Assembly (NCBI GenBank): GCA_025057645.1
Contig: JANXBJ010000021.1
Location: 1-34,665, forward strand
DNA length: 34,665 nt
Reading direction: 5' to 3'
Origin: Anaerolineales bacterium
GTDB lineage: Bacteria > Chloroflexota > Anaerolineae > Anaerolineales > UBA4823
The position numbers and the translations under genes were made by a program. The notes under the pieces are model-generated. The model did no database searches. It was not told the origin of the DNA and saw only the letters and a list, made by a program, of their open reading frames with translations. Numbering within the stretch: position 1 is the stretch's first letter; every line of letters begins with the position of its first letter. This document shows positions 15,948-23,666 of the stretch, one piece after another.

Positions 15948-17054
15948 ATGTTAAACTTAGAGCAACCAAACCTTGAATTCCGAACAATGTTTGAAGACCA
16001 CCACTTTACCATTGCACATATTCTCACCCATTATCACGGGCTTGGTGAGCTGCGCCATTGCGAGCCAAACTTACGCGGTTACTGTAACACCAGCTTTGTC
16101 ATCCAAACCCTAAAAGAAGGAAAACCGACATGGTATTTTCTCCGCCGCTATAAAGCAAGCATCTGCGAAGAGGAACTCCTGTTTGAACATTCCCTGATTC
16201 AGCACCTCTCTCAATTTCCGGAACTGCCAGTAGCCGAGCTAAAGCGCACCCGAGAGGGCAAGACCTACCTCATCGAACCCTGTGACGATCCTCGCCAACC
16301 TCCCACGTTCTTTGCTATTTTCGACTACTTACCCGGGGAGGATCGCTACACCTGGATCAACCCCCACTGCTGCGAGGCAGAGTTGCGCAATGCTGCTGCA
16401 CTCCTCGCCCGCTACCATCAAGCCGTTTGGGATTTTAAGCCCGTGGGAAGACGCACAGAGCCTAGCCTCCAAGAGCTCCTGCCGCTCATTCACACGAATC
16501 TGCTTGTATTCCTCGAAAAACCTCTACCCCCCGAGTTGCGAGGCCCGATTCAAGAGCGTTTCCCCTTCCTCCAAGCGAAACTCCAGCAGCTACAGCAGAC
16601 CCTCGCAGAGCCTCATATCCAAGCCTTTCCGCGCATTATCATTCACCATGATTACCATCCCGGCAACCTTAGGTTTGAGGGCGAAAAAATCGTCGGCCTG
16701 GTCGATTTCGACTGGTCCAAAGAAGATTGGCGTATTTTCGACCTTGCCCTCGCTCTATTCTACTTTGCCACCGAATGGGAAGGAGAAGCTGACGGCCAAT
16801 TGCGCCTAGGCGAAGTGGAGATTTTCCTCTCCGCATATCAACAAGTCATGCAAGCAACGGCGACAGGGCACCCACTGAGCAACCTAGAAAGACGATCCCT
16901 GTGGCAATTTATCGAAGCAGCCAATCTCTATGTGCTCAACTGGGCAATCCTAGATATTCTCCACAAAGAGGTGGATACGGCTGAGTATGCTACTTACCTC
17001 TGGCACGGCTTACACGCCGCCGAATGGCTGGATCAAAAACAACCGGTTGACTAA
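15948..17054 (+). CDS. APH/choline-kinase-fold phosphotransferase, substrate unknown
   Basis: This 368-residue protein belongs to the aminoglycoside phosphotransferase/homoserine kinase II-like superfamily (PF01636). An N-lobe with RGYCNTSFVI and WYFLRRYKAS is followed by the catalytic loop HHDYHPGN at residues 233-240 (Asp235, Asn240) and the metal-binding VDFDW (Asp253 and Asp255). The active site looks intact. Substrate cannot be read from sequence; options include homoserine-like metabolites, choline-like alcohols or antibiotics. It is the only plus-strand gene, is monocistronic, and has AAGG 5 nt before the ATG. Nothing ties it to the CRISPR genes except position. Confidence 0.8.
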   Translation: MLNLEQPNLEFRTMFEDHHFTIAHILTHYHGLGELRHCEPNLRGYCNTSFVIQTLKEGKPTWYFLRRYKASICEEELLFEHSLIQHLSQFPELPVAELKRTREGKTYLIEPCDDPRQPPTFFAIFDYLPGEDRYTWINPHCCEAELRNAAALLARYHQAVWDFKPVGRRTEPSLQELLPLIHTNLLVFLEKPLPPELRGPIQERFPFLQAKLQQLQQTLAEPHIQAFPRIIIHHDYHPGNLRFEGEKIVGLVDFDWSKEDWRIFDLALALFYFATEWEGEADGQLRLGEVEIFLSAYQQVMQATATGHPLSNLERRSLWQFIEAANLYVLNWAILDILHKEVDTAEYATYLWHGLHAAEWLDQKQPVD

Positions 17055-17215
17055 CGCCCGAATTCCCGAGCATTCAATGGTCTTCCGATAAGGTAAAGCC
17101 TACTCCGCCGCTGCGCTGGGCCAAAGAGGCTTTGCATGCGAGCTTTGGACTTAAAGCGCTCTCAGGTCATACTCTAAACTTCGCCAACCCAAAAGCCCAG
17201 CAGCCTACGAAATGC

Positions 17216-17247
17216 GGCTTCCTCATCCCTAAGAGGACAAGGAAGCC
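17216..17247. terminator. Stem-loop 1, possible 3'-end structure
   Basis: Perfect 7-bp arms GGCTTCC and GGAAGCC enclose an 18-nt loop; a competing CCTC/GAGG pairing lies inside. It sits between convergent genes, where a bidirectional terminator would be expected. There is no T-tract after it on either strand, so it may act as a factor-dependent terminator or an RNA 3'-end stabiliser. Confidence 0.35.
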
Positions 17248-17254
17248 CCGCCTA

Positions 17255-17274
17255 CCCTCTCCTCTCGGGGAGGG
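17255..17274. terminator. Stem-loop 2, possible 3'-end structure downstream of rpsI
   Basis: CCCTCTCC-TCTC-GGGGAGGG forms an 8-bp GC-rich stem with one wobble position and a 4-nt loop. It lies 25 bp past the rpsI stop. On the plus strand AAAACTAAATTTT follows; on the minus strand no T-run follows. Probably a 3'-end structure, with termination unproven. Confidence 0.35.
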
Positions 17275-17298
17275 AAAACTAAATTTTGGAGTTTAGAG

Positions 17299-17694
17299 CT
17301 ACCGCTTAGTGTAAGTCGGAGCCTTGCGAGCGCGCTTCAGTCCCGGTTTCTTGCGCTCCTTGACACGCGCATCGACGGTCAGGAAGCCACCCTCTCGCAG
17401 AACCTTTCGATACTCGGGGTTCATTAATACCAAGGCGCGAGCTAAACCCAACTGCACTGCCCCTGTCTGCCCGCTCACACCCCCACCCCTGACCTTGACA
17501 CTTACGTCCAGAGCCGAAGGATTCTCCCCCGTAACTCGTAAGGGCGCAAAAATTGTGTCGATATCCCCAAGACGGGTGAAATACTTTTCGAGCGGTTTAT
17601 CGTTGACAATAAAGCGCCCGCTCCCGCTCATAATGCGCACCCGAGCGGTAGCTTCTTTACGACGACCGATCCCTTCATAGTACTGACCACTCAT
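17299..17694 (-). CDS. rpsI: 30S ribosomal protein S9
   Basis: S9 binds the head of the small subunit and reaches the P-site tRNA with its C-terminal tail. The 131-residue protein starts with YYEGIGRRKEATARV, has VRGGGVSGQTGAVQLGLARAL in the middle and ends in the basic tail KKPGLKRARKAPTYTKR, all family hallmarks. It follows rplM by 4 bp, the standard rplM-rpsI pair, and is the last gene of this minus-strand cluster before the convergent gap. Confidence 0.97.
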   Translation of the reverse strand: MSGQYYEGIGRRKEATARVRIMSGSGRFIVNDKPLEKYFTRLGDIDTIFAPLRVTGENPSALDVSVKVRGGGVSGQTGAVQLGLARALVLMNPEYRKVLREGGFLTVDARVKERKKPGLKRARKAPTYTKR

Positions 17695-17698
17695 CCTT

Positions 17699-18136
17699 TC
17701 ATGCTCCTTCCGTCAGCGGTTTGGGTTTCTGAGCCTGGTGGGGATGATCCGGACCGGCATACACCTTTAGGTTCTTAATCAAGCGCCGACCCAACCGGTT
17801 CTTGGGCAGCATTCCCCACACAGCCAAGCGAATTACCCGTTCAGGATGCTTGGCAAGCAAATCTCGCAAGCTAATGGCCTTCAGCCCCCCAGGATAGCCG
17901 GAATGGCGATAATAAAACTTCTCGGTCATTTTCTTGCCGGTCACCTGAATCCGCTCGGCATTGATCACCACCACGTAATCACCCATTTCCACCCCGGGGG
18001 TGAAGTTGGGTTTATGCTTACCCAGCAGCAGATAAGCTATTTGCGAGGCTAAACGCCCCAAATTTTGGCCATTGGCATCCACCAGAATCCACTCCTGCTT
18101 GATCTCTTTGGCTTTGGGGTAGTAGGTCTTTTCCAC
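17699..18136 (-). CDS. rplM: 50S ribosomal protein L13
   Basis: L13 is an early-assembly large-subunit protein. The 145-residue product shows [46 protein letters not shown] and the [11 protein letters not shown] motif. The start is a GTG at 18136 with GAGAGGG 4 nt upstream, matching the usual family N-terminus ([10 protein letters not shown]). It lies 39 bp after truA and just before rpsI. Confidence 0.97.
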   Translation of the reverse strand: MEKTYYPKAKEIKQEWILVDANGQNLGRLASQIAYLLLGKHKPNFTPGVEMGDYVVVINAERIQVTGKKMTEKFYYRHSGYPGGLKAISLRDLLAKHPERVIRLAVWGMLPKNRLGRRLIKNLKVYAGPDHPHQAQKPKPLTEGA

Positions 18137-18175
18137 AGTTCCCTCTCCAACATCACAGTTCTCGACAGTCTTTGA

Positions 18176-18937
18176 TTAGCTATAAAGCACTTCCATCAGT
18201 GTCAGTCCGTGTGCAGGCGCAAGCTCAGGCTTGAGGTGCACAGCCTCGCCCTGCAAGGCCCGCTGAAACAGCTCCAGAGGTAATCGATCTTGCCCGATGG
18301 CGACCATGGCTGCAACCAACCGCCTCACCATATGATATAAAAAGGCATTGGCCTGAATTTCAAACTGCCAAGCACTGACTACGCCCTCCTCCGGCCAAAC
18401 TCTCCACCGAGCAAAATGCACCTCACGCAGGGTGCTTCCCCGCTCCGACAGGGGCGACCCAAAGGCAGCAAAATCGTGCTTGCCGACCAACTGTTGGGCA
18501 GCCGTTTGCATCCTCTCCACTTCAACCTCCGGCCAAACTCGCCAAGCAAACCGCTCCAACAGCGGGTTGCGGTTTTCAGCGCAAAACAGGCGGTAACGAT
18601 AGCGTCTTCCCACCGCCTGGTAGCGAGGGTGAAAGGTGGGCAAGCACTCGCGCACCTCACGCACAGCAATATCCTGCGGAAGATGGGCATTCAAGGCAGC
18701 CTGCAGTGCCTGAGGAGGATGAGCCCACTCCAAGTCGAAAGCCACCACTTGCCCAAAAGCGTGCACTCCACGGTCGGTGCGGCCGGCATAGAGCACTCTC
18801 TCGCCTCGCCAACCCAACTTCTGCAAAGCTTGCTCCAGTAGGCCCTGAACAGTAGGCAATTGGTTGGTACGCCTTTGGCGTTGGAAACCGGCAAAGCGAG
18901 TGCCATCGTAAGCAAGGATCGCTTGGTAACGTGCCAT
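18176..18937 (-). CDS. truA: tRNA pseudouridine(38-40) synthase TruA
   Basis: TruA converts uridines 38-40 of the tRNA anticodon arm to pseudouridine. The 253-residue protein starts ARYQAILAYDGTRFAGFQ and holds the catalytic Asp55 in AGRTDRGVHAFGQV. HDFAAFGSP, then ANAFLYHMVRRLVAAM near the C-terminus complete the family pattern. I chose the ATG at 18937 because it matches the family start, although no strong ribosome-binding site is seen; the frame extends 13 codons further to a TTG. It sits between rplQ and rplM, a common arrangement. Confidence 0.95.
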   Translation of the reverse strand: MARYQAILAYDGTRFAGFQRQRRTNQLPTVQGLLEQALQKLGWRGERVLYAGRTDRGVHAFGQVVAFDLEWAHPPQALQAALNAHLPQDIAVREVRECLPTFHPRYQAVGRRYRYRLFCAENRNPLLERFAWRVWPEVEVERMQTAAQQLVGKHDFAAFGSPLSERGSTLREVHFARWRVWPEEGVVSAWQFEIQANAFLYHMVRRLVAAMVAIGQDRLPLELFQRALQGEAVHLKPELAPAHGLTLMEVLYS

Positions 18938-18999
18938 GCGACAGGTCGAGGAGAACGGTCGCCGAAATTGCGGCAACCCTTCGCCTTCCCTCTCGTTCG

Positions 19000-19377
19000 C
19001 TACTCTTCAACCAACTCCAGCATCACCATTTCGGCCGCGTCCCCTAGACGAGGACCCAATTTGACAATCCGAGTATAACCACCCGGGCGGTTTTCAAAAC
19101 GCGGCGCAATGTCATCGAAGAGCTTGCGAACCGAAGCAGCATCCGCAAGGCGGGCTGCTGCCAAACGGCGGGCATGTACTTGCTGGATCGCTGACCCCTG
19201 AAGGCCATGCTTAGCCAAGGTGATCAAGCGCTCCGCTTGTGCGCGCACCGCTTCCGCTTTAGCTCGTGTGGTGCGGATGCGTCCGTGGTCGAACAGTTCC
19301 TTGACCAAATTGCGCCGCAAGGCCTTGCGGTGATCTTTACTGCGTCCAAGTTTATATCCGGCAACTCTATGTCGCAT
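19000..19377 (-). CDS. rplQ: 50S ribosomal protein L17
   Basis: L17 lies near the peptide exit tunnel of the large subunit. The 125-residue protein has the family start MRHRVAGYKLGRSKDHRKAL, then RNLVKELFDHGRIRTTRAKA, and a C-terminal domain with GGYTRIVKLGPRLGDAAEMV. It follows rpoA by 6 bp, as in most bacteria, and ends 62 bp before the truA start. Confidence 0.97.
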   Translation of the reverse strand: MRHRVAGYKLGRSKDHRKALRRNLVKELFDHGRIRTTRAKAEAVRAQAERLITLAKHGLQGSAIQQVHARRLAAARLADAASVRKLFDDIAPRFENRPGGYTRIVKLGPRLGDAAEMVMLELVEE

Positions 19378-19383
19378 CCTACT

Positions 19384-20355
19384 CTACTCCGCTGAGACTT
19401 CTTCTTTATCCCTCAGGTAGCCCTTCTCCCGCATCTTCTGACGCAGCTCTTCCAGGCTTTTCTCACCAAAATTGCGGATTGCCATTACTGCCTCATCGCC
19501 CTTCTCAAGCAGCTCTAGCACCTCGCCCACAGTGGTGATTCCAGTCCGCTTGAGTGAATTGAACACGCGCACGGATAAATCCAGATTCTCGATCGGCGTC
19601 TCCATGATCTCGCTGGTCAAGCGCCCGCTTTCGGAGAATTCCTCCCTGCGCAAGGCAAGCGACTCCTCGCTCACCCCAGCCAAATGGCGCAACTGATCGA
19701 TCAGCAGTTTTGCTGCTGAGCTGAGAGCTTTCTCGGGACTGATCGTGCCATCCGTCCAAATTTCGAGCTTGAGGCTATCGTAATTGGTACTCTGTCCGAC
19801 GCGAGCACTGCCCACCGTCCAATTGACGCGGCGCACCGGGCTAAAAATAGCATCCACAGGCAACTCCCCGATCGGCAGCTTGCCGATACGATCGTCCGCA
19901 GGAGAATAGCCCCGCCCGCGTTCGACTGTCATTTCAATATCCAGATCGGTTTTGCTGTCGTCCACAGTGAAAAGATACAGATCAGGATTAACGATCTCCA
20001 CTTCGGGAGGTGCAATAATGTCGGCTGCGGTCACGGCTCCAGCGCCACGCACTTCCAGATGCAATCGCGCAGTATCCACATCATGCATCCGCATGCGGAG
20101 CTGTTTAATGTTGAGCATAATGCGGATCACGTCTTCTCGCACCCCCGGAATGTCGGTAAACTCATGAGGGATGTCGGAAATTCGGATCGAAGTCACTGCA
20201 GCACCCTCGAGGGACGAAAGCAACACCCGACGCAAGGAATTCCCGATGGTGATCCCATAGCCGCGCTCGAGGGGGCTGATAATAAATCGTCCATAGTTGC
20301 GCGCTTCCGCATCTCGTTCAATTTTTGGTGTCACTAAACTCAAATAGCCGACCAC
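19384..20355 (-). CDS. rpoA: RNA polymerase alpha subunit
   Basis: Alpha dimerises to nucleate RNA polymerase assembly and contacts activators and UP elements through its C-terminal domain. The 323-residue protein has an N-terminal domain with NYGRFIISPLERGYGITIGN and SLRRVLLSSLEGAAVTSIRI. After a linker the CTD (about 250-310) has LDLSVRVFNSLKRTGITTVGE and IRNFGEKSLEELR. The start is a GTG at 20355 with GAGG upstream. The 90-bp gap after rpsD holds a small ATCCT/AGGAT hairpin (20371-20384). Confidence 0.98.
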   Translation of the reverse strand: MVGYLSLVTPKIERDAEARNYGRFIISPLERGYGITIGNSLRRVLLSSLEGAAVTSIRISDIPHEFTDIPGVREDVIRIMLNIKQLRMRMHDVDTARLHLEVRGAGAVTAADIIAPPEVEIVNPDLYLFTVDDSKTDLDIEMTVERGRGYSPADDRIGKLPIGELPVDAIFSPVRRVNWTVGSARVGQSTNYDSLKLEIWTDGTISPEKALSSAAKLLIDQLRHLAGVSEESLALRREEFSESGRLTSEIMETPIENLDLSVRVFNSLKRTGITTVGEVLELLEKGDEAVMAIRNFGEKSLEELRQKMREKGYLRDKEEVSAE

Positions 20356-20445
20356 GCTTCACCTCACCAAATCCTAATAAGGATACGCTTTCCAAACCCA
20401 CTCAGATCGCTACGATTTTTGGTCGTCCTCGGGTCTCAAAACTTG

Positions 20446-21084
20446 CTATCGGGAGTAATATTCAACGATGAGTTGCTCATTGAGGTTGCCATCAATTTCC
20501 GAGCGCTCCGGCAAGCGAAGAACAGTCCCAGTGAGGTTTTTCAAATCTCGCTCTAGCCAAGGTAAAACGGCGCGCGTCTCGGCAACCGCAGGCAACTCCT
20601 TGAAGTAAGTTCGCGAGCGAGAACCCTCGCGCACGGCTACCTTATCGCCCACGTTCAAGATCATCGAGGGGATATCTACCCGCCGACCATTCACGGTAAA
20701 GTGCCCGTGAGTGACAAGCAAGCGCGCTTGCGCCCGGCTATCCGCAAACCCCAAGCGGTAGACGATGTTATCCAGGCGAGTCTCCAAGATTTGAAGCAAG
20801 TTTAGACCGGTCAAACCCCGCCGCTGAAGTGCCTCTTCGTAGTAGCGACGGAATTGACGCTCTAAAATTCCGTAAATGCGCTTGGCCTTTTGTTTCGCCC
20901 GCAACTGACGACTATAGTCCGACTCGCGCTTGCGCTTGAACTGGGCACTCTTCCCGTGTTGGCCAGGGGCATAACCACGACGCTCGAAAGCGCATTTAGG
21001 CGTCATACAGCGAGCGCCCTTCAGAAACAACTTCTCCCCTTCGCGACGACATAATTTACAAACTGCATCTCGGTACTTCGCCAT
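20446..21084 (-). CDS. rpsD: 30S ribosomal protein S4 (zinc-binding form)
   Basis: S4 nucleates 30S assembly and in many bacteria represses its own operon. The 212-residue protein has the N-terminal zinc site [11 protein letters not shown] with [18 protein letters not shown], four cysteines kept. The S4 RNA-binding domain (about 99-160) has [22 protein letters not shown] and [14 protein letters not shown]. Length is standard. It lies between rpsK and rpoA in the alpha-operon order. Confidence 0.98.
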   Translation of the reverse strand: MAKYRDAVCKLCRREGEKLFLKGARCMTPKCAFERRGYAPGQHGKSAQFKRKRESDYSRQLRAKQKAKRIYGILERQFRRYYEEALQRRGLTGLNLLQILETRLDNIVYRLGFADSRAQARLLVTHGHFTVNGRRVDIPSMILNVGDKVAVREGSRSRTYFKELPAVAETRAVLPWLERDLKNLTGTVLRLPERSEIDGNLNEQLIVEYYSR

Positions 21085-21124
21085 ATCCTTTCAACCCTTT
21101 TCTTCCTCAAGGTCTCTCACAATC

Positions 21125-21526
21125 CTAAACGCGCCGTTTCTTTGGTGGCCGACAACCGTTGTGCGGTACCGGGGTTTTATCTGAAATGGAAAGGATTTTG
21201 AAACCCATCGTTTGGACGGCACGGATCGCCGACTCTCGCCCGGGCCCGGGTCCTTTGACGACCAGGTGAACCTCTTGCATGCCCATATCCTGAGCCGCCT
21301 TCAATGCTTGCTCGGTCGCCATACGGGCGGCAAAGGGGGTGCTCTTGCGTGAGCCTTTGAATCCAGCCGATCCTGCGCTTCCCCAAGCGACAACGTTGCC
21401 GTTTAGGTCGGTGATCGTCACGATCGTATTATTGAAGGTCGCCAAAATGTGCACCTGCCCAACTGGTAGCGTGCGTTTGATCTTCTTTGCGCCCTTGCGC
21501 CGAGTACTCCGTACTGTCTGAGCCAT
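21125..21526 (-). CDS. rpsK: 30S ribosomal protein S11
   Basis: S11 lines the mRNA exit cleft of the 30S platform. The 133-residue protein has a basic N-terminus, then [35 protein letters not shown] and the C-terminal [17 protein letters not shown]. Length and motifs are normal. It is separated from rpsM by 107 bp holding a nested stem-loop (21563-21628). Confidence 0.98.
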   Translation of the reverse strand: MAQTVRSTRRKGAKKIKRTLPVGQVHILATFNNTIVTITDLNGNVVAWGSAGSAGFKGSRKSTPFAARMATEQALKAAQDMGMQEVHLVVKGPGPGRESAIRAVQTMGFKILSISDKTPVPHNGCRPPKKRRV

Positions 21527-21562
21527 AGCACCTCTCTTCCCAAAAAACTGCGAACTTTGCTC

Positions 21563-21628
21563 CTAGGGCCAGCGTGGCCAGCTCAGCCACAGGGTGGAAG
21601 AAACCCAACTGCTCGGCCAAGCCCCTAG
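21563..21628 (-). promoter_or_regulatory. Nested stem-loop between rpsM and rpsK, candidate RNA element
   Basis: Within the 107-bp rpsM-rpsK gap, CTAGGG (21563-21568) can pair with CCCTAG (21623-21628). Inside it TGGCCAGC (21575-21582) pairs with GCTCGGCCA (21611-21619) with one bulged base. Inside that a CCAC/GTGG (21587-21597) or GGGT/ACCC hairpin is possible. The nesting suggests a folded mRNA element, perhaps for autoregulation or processing. No homology to a named leader was tested. Confidence 0.4.
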
Positions 21629-21633
21629 AAAGA

Positions 21634-22023
21634 TTACTTCTTCTTCGCTCCACGGCGGCGGCCACGTCCAGCCACCGTCTTACGCGGACCTTTGCGTGTG
21701 CGTGCATTTGTCCGAGTTCGCTGCCCCCGCACCGGCAAGTTACGCCGATGACGCAACCCACGATAGCAGCCAATCTCGATCAGCCGCTTAATATTCATCT
21801 GCACTTCACGACGCAAATCGCCCTCTACTTTGTAGTGTTGGGCAATATAATCCCGCAGTAGCGTAACTTCAGCATCGGTCAGGTCTTTTACACGGGTATC
21901 GGGATTGATCTGGGTAGCCTGCAAAATCTCCTTTGCTCTCGATCGACCGATCCCGTAAATATACGTCAAGCCGATCTCTACACGCTTATTGCGGGGTAAG
22001 TCAACGCCTTCGATACGAGCCAT
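21634..22023 (-). CDS. rpsM: 30S ribosomal protein S13
   Basis: S13 sits in the 30S head and bridges to the 50S subunit. The 129-residue protein starts [20 protein letters not shown] and has [13 protein letters not shown], then [19 protein letters not shown]. It ends with a basic tail ([16 protein letters not shown]). It starts 6 bp after the rpmJ stop. Confidence 0.98.
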   Translation of the reverse strand: MARIEGVDLPRNKRVEIGLTYIYGIGRSRAKEILQATQINPDTRVKDLTDAEVTLLRDYIAQHYKVEGDLRREVQMNIKRLIEIGCYRGLRHRRNLPVRGQRTRTNARTRKGPRKTVAGRGRRRGAKKK

Positions 22024-22029
22024 GGTTCA

Positions 22030-22143
22030 CTACCCTTGTCTCTGTTTGTGCTTTGGATTTTGACAAATCACATACAAGATACCCTTGCGTTTGACAATCT
22101 TGCACTTTGCGCAACGTTTCTTTATAGAAGACGACACTTTCAT
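22030..22143 (-). CDS. rpmJ: 50S ribosomal protein L36 (zinc-binding form)
   Basis: I found this 37-residue gene by translating the short gap between map and rpsM. The product reads [20 protein letters not shown] then [17 protein letters not shown]. It keeps all four zinc ligands (Cys11, Cys14, Cys27, His33), the C+ form of L36. It sits in its usual place before rpsM. infA, often found between map and rpmJ, is not present: the gap to map is only 88 bp. Confidence 0.95.
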   Translation of the reverse strand: MKVSSSIKKRCAKCKIVKRKGILYVICQNPKHKQRQG

Positions 22144-22231
22144 TCCGGATCTCCTTGCTTTACTTCATGTCCAAAGCCCAAGCACCGTTCGAAAGTTTAA
22201 TTATAACCCAAAAACTCTCCTCCGTCTAGAC

Positions 22232-23002
22232 TCAGGGCACGGTAAGGACCACCGGTCCGTCTTCCGTGACTGCTACAGTGTGTTCAACATGGGCTGTCAG
22301 GCTGCCATCTGCTGAAGCCACGGTCCACTGATCTGCAAGCACCTTGGTTCTTTCCGTGCCCACCAAGACCATCGGTTCAATTGCAATGACCATCCCTGCC
22401 CGAAGGGGTATCCCGCGGCCGGGGACACCGTAATTGGGCACCTGAGGTCCCTCCCACATCGAACGACCGACTCCATGGCCGGTATATTCCTTCGTCAAGA
22501 AGAATCCCTCGCCTTCTACGTAACTCTGGATCGCTGCGCCCACATCCCCCACCCGCTTGCCCGGACGCAACTGTTCAATCCCGATCTCCAAGGCCCGGTA
22601 GGTCACTTCGATTAACCTCTTCGCAAGAGGCGAAATCTCCCCCACGCCCACTGTAAAAGCTGAGTCTCCCACGAAACCCTCAAAAATCGTCCCGCAATCC
22701 ACCGAGACAATATCGCCTTCCTGTAGGCGGCGCTTCCCGGGAATCCCGTGCACCAGCTCATCGTTGACGCTCACCGTCAGAGTCGCCGGGTAAGGATAAG
22801 CGCCTGGAACGCCCAGAAACGCAGGTTTTCCGCCGTGCTTGCGGATCACCTCGTAGGCAATTTCGTCCAATTCCGCCGTAGTTACCCCAGGACGAATGGC
22901 CTCTCGCACTGCCTGCAGGGCCAAGGCGTTAATCCGACCTGCCTCGCGCATAATCTCCAACTCGCTTGGGCTTTTTAGAATAATTGCACGCGCCCAATTC
23001 AT
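22232..23002 (-). CDS. map: Methionine aminopeptidase, type I
   Basis: It removes the initiator methionine from nascent proteins using a dinuclear metal site. The 256-residue protein has SVNDELVHGIPGKR, the metal ligands in VSVDCGTIFEGFVGDSAFT (two aspartates), the histidine in TGHGVGRSMWEGP, and glutamates in VIAIEPMV and HVEHTVAV. All ligands look intact. It lacks the N-terminal zinc or SH3-like extension of longer forms. The ATG overlaps the adk stop by 4 bp. Confidence 0.97.
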   Translation of the reverse strand: MNWARAIILKSPSELEIMREAGRINALALQAVREAIRPGVTTAELDEIAYEVIRKHGGKPAFLGVPGAYPYPATLTVSVNDELVHGIPGKRRLQEGDIVSVDCGTIFEGFVGDSAFTVGVGEISPLAKRLIEVTYRALEIGIEQLRPGKRVGDVGAAIQSYVEGEGFFLTKEYTGHGVGRSMWEGPQVPNYGVPGRGIPLRAGMVIAIEPMVLVGTERTKVLADQWTVASADGSLTAHVEHTVAVTEDGPVVLTVP

Positions 23003-23655
23003 CGCACTCCTGCCAAAATGGAAAGAATGCTCTGCCTCACTTCCTCAATCGACCTCGCACCGTCCACATTCACCAAAATCCCCTTTTGCCGGTAATACTC
23101 GACCAGGGGTTGAGTTCGGGAAAGATAAACCTCGATCCGCTGCCAAACGGTCTCGGGACGGTCATCAAGACGTTGAATTAGCAGCGTGCCATCCCTATCA
23201 CATACTCCGGAGCGCTGCGGAGGATTGTTTTTTTCGTGGTAAACTCGACCACAATTAGGGCAGCTCCAACGTCCGCTCAGACGTTCCACTAATATCTCTG
23301 GCGGCACTTCCAAAGAAATAACCATTTCAACCTGAGCGCCCATTCTAGCCAGCAGATCATCTAATGCTTGCGCCTGAGGGATTGTCCGCGGAAAGCCATC
23401 CAATAATGCTCCATTGGCACAATCGGGTTGCTTTAAGCGATCTCCGACCATCCGAACGGTGATCTCATCGGGCACAAGTTGACCGCATCTTATATACCCA
23501 TCCGCAAGCTTGCCTAATTCGGTCTGTTTGGCCAAATGTTCGCGAAAAAGCTCTCCGGAAGAGATGTGAGGGATCTCCAAGGCCTCACAAATGGTTGCAG
23601 CTTGCGTCCCTTTTCCTGCGCCGGGAGGTCCTAGCAAGACGATAAAATGAGCCAT
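22999..23655 (-). CDS. adk: Adenylate kinase (zinc LID form)
   Basis: It interconverts ATP plus AMP with two ADP. The 218-residue protein has the P-loop GPPGAGKGTQAA, the AMP-binding region with ISSGELFREH, LLDGFPRTIPQAQ, and a long LID. The LID carries CPNCGRVYHEKNNPPQ and a CDRDG segment, giving a Cys3-Asp type zinc site found in Gram-positive and thermophile forms. It lies between secY and map, with a 4-bp overlap into map. Confidence 0.97.
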   Translation of the reverse strand: MAHFIVLLGPPGAGKGTQAATICEALEIPHISSGELFREHLAKQTELGKLADGYIRCGQLVPDEITVRMVGDRLKQPDCANGALLDGFPRTIPQAQALDDLLARMGAQVEMVISLEVPPEILVERLSGRWSCPNCGRVYHEKNNPPQRSGVCDRDGTLLIQRLDDRPETVWQRIEVYLSRTQPLVEYYRQKGILVNVDGARSIEEVRQSILSILAGVR

Positions 23656-23666
23656 TCCGCCCCCTA

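Larger units (their letters stand above)
17055..17298. other. Convergent intergenic gap with two stem-loops
   Basis: This 244-bp gap lies between the 3' ends of the plus-strand kinase and minus-strand rpsI. It has no credible gene. Two inverted repeats, annotated separately, lie near the rpsI end. Neither has a clear T-run on either strand, so intrinsic termination is uncertain. Confidence 0.6.

Noticed and set aside
16282-16809. 175-codon open frame within the kinase gene
   Set aside because: It overlaps the APH-like kinase in another frame, is Ser-rich and low in domain signal, while the kinase frame has catalytic motifs.
21429-21773. Open frame spanning the rpsM-rpsK gap
   Set aside because: It overlaps parts of rpsM and rpsK out of frame. 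The gap is better explained by stem structures than by a peptide.
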